Origin: CAWJHE01 sp964614855
GTDB lineage: Bacteria; Chloroflexota; Anaerolineae; Anaerolineales; UBA4823
DNA length: 7,406 bases
Direction: 5' to 3'
Assembly (NCBI GenBank): GCA_964614855.1
Contig: CAZTMX010000138.1
Location: 1-7,406, forward strand
The position numbers and the translations under genes are program-made. Below are positions 1 through 5,967 of this stretch, piece by piece (positions within the stretch are counted from its first letter, which is position 1; every line of letters starts with the position of its first letter). Below the pieces are notes generated by a model. The model searched no databases, was not told the DNA's origin, and was given only the letters and a program-made list of their open reading frames with translations.

Positions 1-1
1 G

Positions 2-457
2 CAGCGCCTGAAGCGGGAAATTCCTTCGGTGCGCGTGGTCATCCTGACCATGTCCGAAGACGACGAAGACCTCTTCAAGGCGGTTCAAAACGGCGCCCGG
101 GGTTATGTGCTCAAAGACACTCCTTCGAAGCGTTTGCACGACCAATTACGCGGAGTGATGCGCGATGAATCGCCGCTTTCAGGGGTCATGGCAGCCAAGA
201 TCCTGGCTGAATTCAGCGCCAAAGCTGAACCCAGCAGCACATCCAGCATCGAACCAATCGATGAGTTAAGCGAAAGGGAAACCCAGGTGCTGCAGCTGGT
301 CTCGCAAGGGATGACCAACCTGGAAATCGCCCAACAGCTCTTCCTGAGTGAAAACACGATCAAGAAGTACCTGTCAAACATCCTGGATAAACTCCATGTC
401 AACAACCGCGTCGAAGCCGCCATGAAAGCCGCCAGCGAGGGCTTGCTCAAGAAATAA
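2..457 (+). CDS. NarL/FixJ-family response regulator (5' end missing)
   Basis: This is the C-terminal two thirds of a two-component response regulator, a DNA-binding transcription factor switched by phosphorylation from a sensor kinase. The frame is open from base 2, and the GTG at 29 is an internal Val, because the upstream codons read LKREIPS, normal receiver-domain sequence; the true start lies outside the window. Visible receiver elements are the conserved Thr in VVILTMS (end of beta-4) and the conserved Lys in GYVLKD (beta-5). The phospho-accepting Asp is off the edge. A linker follows, then a LuxR-type helix-turn-helix at about 260-440 with the signature ELSERETQVLQLVSQG, the recognition-helix region LSENTIKKYLSNIL and the tail DKLHVNNRVEAA. 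A terminator follows at once, so the gene ends its transcription unit. It could regulate the molybdoenzyme operon downstream, but this is inferred from proximity only. The target and the kinase are unknown. Confidence 0.93.
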   Translation, partial: QRLKREIPSVRVVILTMSEDDEDLFKAVQNGARGYVLKDTPSKRLHDQLRGVMRDESPLSGVMAAKILAEFSAKAEPSSTSSIEPIDELSERETQVLQLVSQGMTNLEIAQQLFLSENTIKKYLSNILDKLHVNNRVEAAMKAASEGLLKK

Positions 458-488
458 ATCCCAGCGCACAAAAAATAGAGGCTTGACG

Positions 489-535
489 CTACTCGAAAGG
501 AGATAGGAAGGATATATCCTTTCGAGTAGTTTTTT
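489..535 (+). terminator. Intrinsic terminator after the response regulator
   Basis: A 13-bp perfect stem is formed by CTACTCGAAAGGA (489-501) and its complement TCCTTTCGAGTAG (517-529), with a 15-nt loop, followed directly by six T (530-535). The loop side also contains a 14-bp palindrome, AAGGATATATCCTT (508-521), that could compete for pairing. The T run follows the + strand stem, so it ends the response regulator transcript and separates it from the next gene. Confidence 0.85.
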
Positions 536-610
536 GTTCCATATTTCACCAATAATCGACACCAGCGCGTATTGTTCTACAACCTGAACAAAGGTATCCT
601 TTTAAGCATG

Positions 611-630
611 TATAAAAGCATGCTTTTATA
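611..630. promoter_or_regulatory. Perfect 20-bp palindrome, possible operator
   Basis: TATAAAAGCATGCTTTTATA reads identically on both strands and lies 31 nt before the ATG at 661. No T run follows it, so it is not a standard terminator. A second copy of AAGCATG at 604-610 offers an alternative pairing with CATGCTT (619-625). A weak sigma70-like pair, TTGTTC (572-577) and TATCCT (595-600) with a 17-nt spacer, would place the transcription start just before the palindrome, so a regulator bound there could block the receiver-like gene. The symmetry is directly visible; the operator role is inferred. It could instead form a hairpin in the 5' leader. Confidence 0.45.
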
Positions 631-660
631 GAGAGGATCCACCTGACGAAGGATGTTTCA

Positions 661-996
661 ATGCGCCTGATGCTGCTCAGCAACAACCGCTTGTTTTCAG
701 AAGTGCTACAAAAAGCACTGGAAGTGGACAGCACTCTATCCATTCAGACCCCAGAGCTTAGTCAGGTTTTTGAACAGATCCCTGAAGTCCAACCCCACAT
801 CATCGTGATGGATGAAAGCCTGCCGGCAGAGCAGATCGACCATGTACTAAGGATTGCCTACAACCTGGAAGCATGCAAAGTCCTGCTGGTGAACCCCAAT
901 CAGAACGATCTGTTGACATTGACCTCTCAGCGCAGCCGGATGTACAGCGCTGGAGATTTGTTAACCGCGATCCTATCGGATGCAAGTCATGCCTAA
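661..996 (+). CDS. Stand-alone degenerate receiver-like protein
   Basis: A 111-residue protein that resembles a receiver (REC) domain with no output domain. It opens with a beta-1/alpha-1-like stretch (MRLMLLSNNRLFSEVLQKALE). HIIVMDESLP (residues 46-55) matches beta-3, with Asp51 where the phosphorylated Asp usually sits. KVLLVNPNQN matches beta-4. The acidic pair expected at the end of beta-1 is replaced by Ser-Asn-Asn, and I find no clear beta-4 Thr/Ser or beta-5 Lys, so normal Mg-dependent phosphorylation is doubtful. The start is supported by a GAAGGA ribosome binding site (648-653) 7 nt before the ATG. It lies between a response regulator and a molybdoenzyme operon, suggesting a signalling or protein-interaction role. 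Function is not established. The fold assignment is from sequence pattern only and moderately sure; that it is a real gene is likely. Confidence 0.7.
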   Translation: MRLMLLSNNRLFSEVLQKALEVDSTLSIQTPELSQVFEQIPEVQPHIIVMDESLPAEQIDHVLRIAYNLEACKVLLVNPNQNDLLTLTSQRSRMYSAGDLLTAILSDASHA

Positions 997-1179
997 ACGC
1001 GAACCTTGCATCAACCCAAACCATGCTCCACCGCAGGACTTGCCTGTACGCAAATCTTGCGCCAATAATATTGCACCAATAATATTGCACCAATAATATT
1101 GCACCAATAATATTGCGCCAACAATCTTGCATCGATACAGATCTTGCCTATACGCATTTTCTTGCAAATAAAGAATTGC
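989..1179. repeat. Degenerate 17/14-nt direct-repeat array with TTGC/ATGC cores
   Basis: The core tetramer TTGC or ATGC recurs at 989, 1006, 1023, 1040, 1057, 1071, 1085, 1099, 1113, 1127, 1144, 1162 and 1176. Spacing is 17, 17, 17, 17, then 14 five times, then 17, 18 and 14 nt. The 17-nt units share a loose pattern, for example TTGCCTGTACGCAAATC (1040) and TTGCATCGATACAGATC (1127). The stretch CTTGCCTGTACGCA (1039-1052) recurs with one mismatch at 1143-1156, so similar units flank the inner block. The array starts at the end of the receiver-like gene (stop codon 994-996) and ends about 110 nt before the molybdoenzyme start. Because 17 and 14 are not multiples of three, it is not a repeat-protein gene. 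It resembles an iteron-like or operator array; its function is unknown. Confidence 0.75.
1057..1126. repeat. Core of five 14-nt tandem repeats with dyad symmetry
   Basis: Five consecutive 14-nt units begin at 1057, 1071, 1085, 1099 and 1113. The units at 1071, 1085 and 1099 are identical (TTGCACCAATAATA); the one at 1057 has a single change (TTGCGCCAATAATA) and the one at 1113 is diverged (TTGCGCCAACAATC). Across each junction the sequence CAATA-A-TATTG forms an 11-nt inverted repeat with a one-base centre, so every period carries a small two-fold symmetric site. The homogeneity points to recent slippage or duplication inside the older 17-nt array. It may be a tandem operator. Copy number could vary between strains. 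Confidence 0.85.
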
Positions 1180-1289
1180 GTCACGGTAACAAAATAACAA
1201 GGAAAGGAAGGTATATAGACAATTACTTACCCGGTAGACCACATCATTTCTCTAGGTGAAACAATGATTTCATTCAAATGGAGCTATCT

Positions 1290-4184
1290 ATGGACCAAAA
1301 TAAAAGCAAACCAAAAGTAAAGAGGCGGGATTTTCTTAAGCTGAGCGCCGGAACCGCCGCCCTGGCTACCGTGGGAGGCGCAGTATTCAAGGACACGCTG
1401 CAGACAATGGCATCTTCGGCTGCCGCCCAGGCTGCTGGTGAAGAAACTGTGTACAGCTGGTGCCGCCAGTGCGCTTTGCCGCCTTGCGGTATCCAGGTGA
1501 CAGTGAAAGACGGTGTGGCGACGAAAATTCAAGGCCATCCGAATATCCCGGCAAACCAGGGCCAGCTCTGCGCACGCGGCAACGCCACCCTGGCTGGCGT
1601 GTATAACCCGTACCGGGTAAAGACCCCGCTCAAGCGCACCAACCCCAACAAAGGTTTAAACGAAGACCCGGGTTGGGTGGAAATTAGTTGGGAAGAAGCA
1701 TACGGCACCATCGCCGAAGAGCTCAAGAAAGTGCGCGCCGATGATCCACGCAAATTCGTCTGGTTCAACGGTTTCGCCCGTTCGGGCAGCATGATCGAAG
1801 GCATGGAATTCTGTGAGGCCTTTGGTACGCCCAATTATATCGAAGTTGACGGTCCGAACTGCTCGGTGCACTTCGGCGCCTCGCTGCTGTTGGGCAACTT
1901 TGTCGGCGCCCGTTACGACCCGGCGTTTACACGCATGTTGATCCAGCTTGGCGACGGCAGCAATGCCTCCCAGGGCTATGCCGGTGCTTCTCGCGGCTTT
2001 GCAGAATCCGTCTCACGAGGTATGAAAGTTGTCTCTGTTGACCCCAAGCTGAATATCGAAGGTTCAAAAGGCGAATGGGTACCGATCAAACCCGGCACCG
2101 ACCTGGCCTTTGTGTTGGCAATGCAGCACACCATGGTGCATGAGCTCAAACGCATCGATGTCGATTTCATTAAGAACCGCACCAACGGCCCATACCTGGT
2201 CGGACCCGATGGTCACTATCTACGCGATGCCGAGACAAACAAGCCCATGATGTGGGATTTCCACAGCATGCGCGCCAAACCCTTTGATTACCCGGTATTT
2301 GCCCCCGGCTACAAACCAACGGTTCCCGCGGCTGCTGCTGCTCCTGCAGCCGCTGCAGCCGCCCCCGCAACCGCGGCGCCAGCTGTTACCCCTGCAGCCG
2401 GCGCCGCACCCGCCGCGGGTGCCGCCCCTGCCGCCCCTGCCGCCCCTGCTGCACCGCCGCCCACACCCACCTTTGCAGAGCGCCTGGCAGCTGCCGGCCT
2501 GACCGGTCTGTTTGAAATCCAGGGCGTGCTTTACCGGCCAGCCTTCCAGATCTACATGGACGGCATCAAAGAATACACCGCGGAGTGGGCATCAAAAATC
2601 ACCACCATTCCCGCGGCCACCATCCGCCGCCTGGCGACCGAATTTGTAAACACAGCCCAGATCGGCACCACCGTTGTCATCGACGGCACCCCCATGCCCC
2701 TGCGGCCTGTATGCATCCAGGGCGGTCGCGGCGCCATCACCCAGTTCAACGGCGGGCACCTGCACTGTGCGGTTATCATCGTCAATATGCTCGTCGGTGC
2801 GCTGGATGTGCCCGGCGGCGGGCGCGGCGATCTGGGCCCACAGCACAAATGCACACCCATTCCGATGGCTCTAAAGCCCAACGAAGACGGCGTGGTTGCC
2901 CCCAAGGTGGAAGCAGTGCCGCGCGAATTCGAGTGGCCTCCGCAACGTTTGGACGGCAAGACCTTCTTCCCGTATTCGCACGACAACCCGCATATCGTCA
3001 TGGATGCCATCCTGGATCCAGAGAAGTACAAGCTGGATTACACCCCCGATGTAATGTTGGCCTGGGGCGGTAACATGATCCTGCGCGTTTACCAGCCGGA
3101 GAAAGCCGCTGAAGCGCTGAAGAAATTCAAATTCATCTTTGCCCTTTCTTACTCAATTGATGAGCCGGCGCTGTTTGCTGATATCGTCCTGCCCGAAAGC
3201 GGCGGGTTGGAGCGTGTGGCTGCTGGTTCGCGCGGCGCTATGTTCCAGACCAAAGAAGGACTGAAACAAGGCGTTTACGGCGTGGTGGCACAACAAGTGA
3301 TCCAGCCGGTATATGACTCAAAGCAGCCTGATGAGGTCTTCCTTGAGCTGGCTGACCGTGTCGGCATCCTCAAAGGTGAAAAAGGGATCAACGCGCTGCT
3401 CAACACCTCCAAATGGGCGCCGGTTGCCATCAGCCCCGACTTCCAGCTGGATCTGAACAAGCGCTATACCCCCAAAGAGCTGGCGAATTTGGTGATCAAA
3501 TCGGGTTATGGGCCAAAGGCCGATGTAGACGCCTTACGCAACAGCCCGGAGATTCTCAACCGCGTCCTGCCGCAGAAATCCTACTACCCTTACAACGGCT
3601 TCCCAATGGGCACCACGCGTTATGCCATCTACATGGAGCACCTGCTCAAGAAAGGCGAAGAGCTGACCGCACACCTGGACGAAGCAGGGTACTACCTACC
3701 CGGTTTCCCCAAGGAATACATGATGGAGCATTTTGCCCCGGTCAACCATTGGATCGAGAAACCTGAGAACGTAGATCCAAAGTACGATCTGCTGGGTGTG
3801 AACTGGAAGACCGCCCAATTTTCCTTTGGTGTGGGCGGCAGCGCCGACAACCCCTGGCTGCATGAGGTCTCGCAATTTGATCCCTTCTTGCACTATGTGT
3901 GCATGAATTCGGCGACTGCACAGGCACGCGGTCTAAAAGATGGTGATGAAGTGGTCGTTGAGAGTACATACGGCAGCGTGAAAGCCAAACTTAAGCTGTC
4001 GCAGGCTTTTCATACCGACGCAGTGGGCATTGCCGGTTTCTTTGGGCACACCAGCCCATCGATGCTGCCGGACGCCCGTAAAGGCATTCACTACAACGCC
4101 TTGATGTCACCGCGCGTTGAAGATATCGACCCGCTGGGTGGCGGTTTTGACGGCTGCCCCCGGGTGATGGTCTACAAAGCATAA
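1290..4184 (+). CDS. Tat-exported molybdopterin oxidoreductase catalytic subunit (Psr/Phs/Ttr-like)
   Basis: Catalytic subunit of a DMSO-reductase-superfamily enzyme using bis-MGD molybdenum (or tungsten). I prefer the ATG at 1290 (964 residues) over the in-frame ATG at 1278 because GGAG at 1281-1284 sits about 5 nt before it, whereas 1278 has no well-placed site. The N-terminus is a Tat signal (KRRDFLKLS, then AGTAALATVGGAVF), so it should be exported folded. A [4Fe-4S] motif follows: Cys58, 61, 66 and 94 (C-x2-C-x4-C-x27-C, in WCRQCALPPC and LCARG). Cys191 in DGPNCSVHFG is the likely Mo ligand by position, an inference. The C-terminal ~110 residues (LHYVCMNSATAQARGLKDGDEVVVES...) match the molybdopterin dinucleotide-binding domain. 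A ~52-residue Ala/Pro tract interrupts the middle. The partners downstream suggest quinone-linked reduction or oxidation of a sulfur, arsenic or similar compound. The substrate cannot be read from this sequence. Confidence 0.93.
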   Translation: MDQNKSKPKVKRRDFLKLSAGTAALATVGGAVFKDTLQTMASSAAAQAAGEETVYSWCRQCALPPCGIQVTVKDGVATKIQGHPNIPANQGQLCARGNATLAGVYNPYRVKTPLKRTNPNKGLNEDPGWVEISWEEAYGTIAEELKKVRADDPRKFVWFNGFARSGSMIEGMEFCEAFGTPNYIEVDGPNCSVHFGASLLLGNFVGARYDPAFTRMLIQLGDGSNASQGYAGASRGFAESVSRGMKVVSVDPKLNIEGSKGEWVPIKPGTDLAFVLAMQHTMVHELKRIDVDFIKNRTNGPYLVGPDGHYLRDAETNKPMMWDFHSMRAKPFDYPVFAPGYKPTVPAAAAAPAAAAAAPATAAPAVTPAAGAAPAAGAAPAAPAAPAAPPPTPTFAERLAAAGLTGLFEIQGVLYRPAFQIYMDGIKEYTAEWASKITTIPAATIRRLATEFVNTAQIGTTVVIDGTPMPLRPVCIQGGRGAITQFNGGHLHCAVIIVNMLVGALDVPGGGRGDLGPQHKCTPIPMALKPNEDGVVAPKVEAVPREFEWPPQRLDGKTFFPYSHDNPHIVMDAILDPEKYKLDYTPDVMLAWGGNMILRVYQPEKAAEALKKFKFIFALSYSIDEPALFADIVLPESGGLERVAAGSRGAMFQTKEGLKQGVYGVVAQQVIQPVYDSKQPDEVFLELADRVGILKGEKGINALLNTSKWAPVAISPDFQLDLNKRYTPKELANLVIKSGYGPKADVDALRNSPEILNRVLPQKSYYPYNGFPMGTTRYAIYMEHLLKKGEELTAHLDEAGYYLPGFPKEYMMEHFAPVNHWIEKPENVDPKYDLLGVNWKTAQFSFGVGGSADNPWLHEVSQFDPFLHYVCMNSATAQARGLKDGDEVVVESTYGSVKAKLKLSQAFHTDAVGIAGFFGHTSPSMLPDARKGIHYNALMSPRVEDIDPLGGGFDGCPRVMVYKA
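2316..2471 (+). other. Ala/Pro-rich low-complexity insertion in the catalytic subunit
   Basis: About 52 residues (343-394 counted from the ATG at 1290) consist almost only of Ala and Pro, with a few Thr, Gly and Val. They sit between FDYPVFAPGYK and FAERLAAAGLTG, two segments that read as ordinary molybdoenzyme sequence. The frame stays open on both sides, so this is an in-frame insertion rather than a frameshift. The DNA includes three perfect 9-nt copies of GCCGCCCCT (Ala-Ala-Pro) at 2421-2447 and a GCT run near 2331, which points to growth by replication slippage. Such Ala/Pro tracts form extended flexible linkers in other proteins, such as those between the domains of dihydrolipoamide acyltransferases. 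Here it probably forms an exposed loop. Confidence 0.9.
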
Positions 4185-4203
4185 TTGAGCTTAGGAGCCA
4201 ACC

Positions 4204-4812
4204 ATGAGATACGGAATGGTAATCGATCTAAAAAAATGTGTTGGATGCAACGCGTGCTCGGTGGCCTGCAAACAGCATAACGCCACCCCACCTGGCATCC
4301 TGTACAGCCGGGTGCCGACCTATGAAGTCGGCGAGTACCCAAACACTCGTTTGAAAGTACTCCCCCTGCTGTGCTTCCATTGTGAGAATCCCCCATGCGA
4401 GACAGTCTGCCCAACCGGTGCAACCGTCAAGCTGGAAAACGGCATTGTCACAATCAACCCCGATCTGTGTATCGGCTGCCGCTATTGCATGGCAGCCTGC
4501 CCATACAATGCCCGCTTTTTCAATTTTCAAGCGCCGGCAAGCTACTTCCCCGGGCAGGACAAAACCGCATACGAAATAGCCCATGATGGCGAACACATCA
4601 AAGGCGTGGTTGAAAAATGCGACTTCTGCATGGAACGCCTGGAAGCCGGTTTGCAACCGATGTGTGTACAAACCTGCCCGGCAGTTGCCCGCTACTTTGG
4701 CGACCTGGACGACCCGAACAGCGAGGTCTCCCGCCTGATCGCCACCAAGGGCGGATACACCCTGCACCCCGAGCTGGGTACCGGTCCATCGGTTTATTAT
4801 TTACCCGGGTAG
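4204..4812 (+). CDS. Four-cluster [4Fe-4S] electron-transfer subunit (PsrB/DmsB/NrfC-like)
   Basis: A 202-residue ferredoxin-like beta subunit that carries electrons between the membrane subunit and the molybdoenzyme. Sixteen cysteines fall in four groups: 12, 15, 18, 22 (CVGCNACSVACK); 57, 60, 65, 69 (CFHCENPPCETVCP); 89, 92, 95, 99 (CIGCRYCMAACP); and 139, 142, 154, 158 (CDFC...CVQTCP). This is the usual arrangement for four [4Fe-4S] clusters in this family, with none missing, and the length is typical. There is no signal peptide, as expected for a subunit that is co-exported with its Tat-tagged partner. AGGAG at 4193-4197, 6 nt before the ATG, supports the start. It begins 19 nt after the catalytic gene and ends 10 nt before the membrane gene, so the three are very probably co-transcribed. 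Confidence 0.95.
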   Translation: MRYGMVIDLKKCVGCNACSVACKQHNATPPGILYSRVPTYEVGEYPNTRLKVLPLLCFHCENPPCETVCPTGATVKLENGIVTINPDLCIGCRYCMAACPYNARFFNFQAPASYFPGQDKTAYEIAHDGEHIKGVVEKCDFCMERLEAGLQPMCVQTCPAVARYFGDLDDPNSEVSRLIATKGGYTLHPELGTGPSVYYLPG

Positions 4813-4822
4813 GAGAATTCAC

Positions 4823-5872
4823 ATGGCTACAAATGCAAAATCAATCAAGAAAAACCAGGCGGAATTCCCCACTTTCGCTCTGCCGCTTGCGGTTGTGTTG
4901 TCAGTGGTTGGCATCGCAGCCTGGATCTACCAGCTGGTGCAGGGGATGAAAGTCACCGCCCTGGATAACCAGGTGGTCTGGGGTCTGTATATCGCAGCCT
5001 TCTTTGCTGCGGTGGGCGCCGGCGCGGCAGTGCTCTTCCTGCGCGGGCTGCACGAATTCACACCCGTCTTTTCAGCAAAATCCCTGCCAAAAGCACTCAT
5101 GCTTGCCCTGGCTGCCTTTGTCGCGGGCGGTTTGTTGATCACACTCGACCTGGGCAACCCAGCCGCGGTCTGGCGCTTGATCACCAGCTTCGAGACTTCG
5201 TCGCTGATGATCTGGGACTTTTATCTCCTGGTAATCTGCGTGCTGGTTACCGTGGTGTTTTGGGCGGTTACACGCAAAGGGCAGAAAAACGCTCTGATGG
5301 GCGTCCTGGCAATGGCAGCCGGTTTGGTAGTGGTTGTCGTTGAAGGCTGGATGCTGTCATCATTAGCAGCCCGACCGCTTTTTGGCGGCGGTCTAACCGT
5401 GGTGAACTTCCTGGTCGGCGCAGCGGTGATGGGTCTCAGCCTGCTGCTGCTGGCAGGCATCGAGCGAGAGCGCTTTGCCCGCTGGCTGGGCTTCGCCCTG
5501 GCTGCGGCGCTGGTGCTGGCTGCCGCTGAAGGTGTCACCGGCTTGCTTTCGGTGGAAGAACGCGCCGCCGTAGAAGCCCGGGCGCTGGTCAGCGGTTGGG
5601 CAGCCCCGCTCTTCTGGTTCCAGATCGTGGTTGGGCTGATCATCCCGTTGGTGCTTCTGCGCTCAAAGGGGTTGCTGGTTTGGGCTGGCGTTTTGGCCAT
5701 CCTGGGGGTGCTGGCGGAGAAAAGCTGGCTGTTAGCGCTCGGGCTTTCGCAGCCCTGGCTGCCGCTCAACAGCAGCCGCTATCTGCCGAGCCTGCTGGAA
5801 ATCGCGGCAGTCATTGGCGTTGGCGGTATCGGGATGCTGGTGTATGTGCTGCTGAGGAAGTGGCTGAAGTAA
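4823..5872 (+). CDS. NrfD/PsrC-family quinone-interacting membrane subunit
   Basis: A 349-residue very hydrophobic protein that anchors the complex and exchanges electrons with the quinone pool. By eye there are about ten membrane segments: near residues 17-38, 51-73, 88-110, 126-149, 156-180, 190-212, 218-242, 260-280, 284-308 and 321-346. That is at the upper end of what is usual in this family. Family-like features are the loop before segment 2 (ALDNQVVWGLYIAAFFAAVGAG) and the SSLMIWDFYLL stretch at the start of segment 4. I see no Cys groups or heme-binding motif, which fits NrfD/PsrC rather than a cytochrome b-type anchor. AGGAG at 4811-4815, overlapping the preceding stop codon and 7 nt before the ATG, supports the start and suggests translational coupling. 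It is the last gene of the operon. Confidence 0.92.
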   Translation: MATNAKSIKKNQAEFPTFALPLAVVLSVVGIAAWIYQLVQGMKVTALDNQVVWGLYIAAFFAAVGAGAAVLFLRGLHEFTPVFSAKSLPKALMLALAAFVAGGLLITLDLGNPAAVWRLITSFETSSLMIWDFYLLVICVLVTVVFWAVTRKGQKNALMGVLAMAAGLVVVVVEGWMLSSLAARPLFGGGLTVVNFLVGAAVMGLSLLLLAGIERERFARWLGFALAAALVLAAAEGVTGLLSVEERAAVEARALVSGWAAPLFWFQIVVGLIIPLVLLRSKGLLVWAGVLAILGVLAEKSWLLALGLSQPWLPLNSSRYLPSLLEIAAVIGVGGIGMLVYVLLRKWLK

Positions 5873-5888
5873 GCGAATAAGCTCCTTT

Positions 5889-5925
5889 ACCCCCAGCTTA
5901 TTATTTTTCCGGCTGGGGGTTTTTT
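5889..5925 (+). terminator. Intrinsic terminator of the molybdoenzyme operon
   Basis: ACCCCCAGC (5889-5897) pairs with GCTGGGGGT (5912-5920), nine base pairs and mostly G-C, followed by a T run (5920-5925) and a further ATTTTT. It lies 16 nt after the stop codon of the membrane subunit. An alternative 8-bp hairpin, AATAAGCT (5876-5883) with AGCTTATT (5895-5902), shares bases 5895-5897 with this stem and is itself followed by ATTTTT. The two folds exclude each other; either could act as a terminator. Confidence 0.88.
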
Positions 5926-5945
5926 ATTTTTCTTCAACTTTGATT

Positions 5946-5962
5946 TATAATCTCTATAGAGA
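5946..5962 (+). promoter_or_regulatory. Methyltransferase promoter -10 box with 12-bp palindromic operator candidate
   Basis: TATAAT (5946-5951) is a perfect sigma70 -10 hexamer in the short gap before the methyltransferase. The perfect palindrome TCTCTATAGAGA (5951-5962) overlaps its last base and covers the expected transcription start. I see no good -35 hexamer at the right distance (5923-5928 reads TTTATT). Transcription would begin only a few bases before the ATG at 5968, giving a very short leader. A dimeric regulator on the palindrome would block the promoter. That role is inferred. Confidence 0.55.
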
Positions 5963-5967
5963 CGAAT

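Noticed and set aside
989..1179. The repeats considered as a CRISPR array or a pentapeptide-repeat gene remnant (one frame reads ANLA more than once).
   Set aside because: Units are 14-17 nt with no unique spacers, and the periods are not multiples of three, so neither explanation fits.
973..1242. An 89-codon minus-strand frame across the repeat array with repeating hydrophobic residues.
   Set aside because: Its repetitive protein sequence is a by-product of the 14-nt DNA repeats. There is no ribosome binding site evidence and it lies within a regulatory gap.
2284..2502. A Pro/Leu-rich plus-strand frame through the Ala/Pro tract.
   Set aside because: It is a shadow frame of the GC-rich repeats within the catalytic subunit gene, which stays open throughout in its own frame.
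1290..4184. A specific name such as polysulfide, thiosulfate, tetrathionate or arsenate reductase.
   Set aside because: The subunit set and motifs are shared by several enzymes of this superfamily, and no residue visible here settles the substrate.
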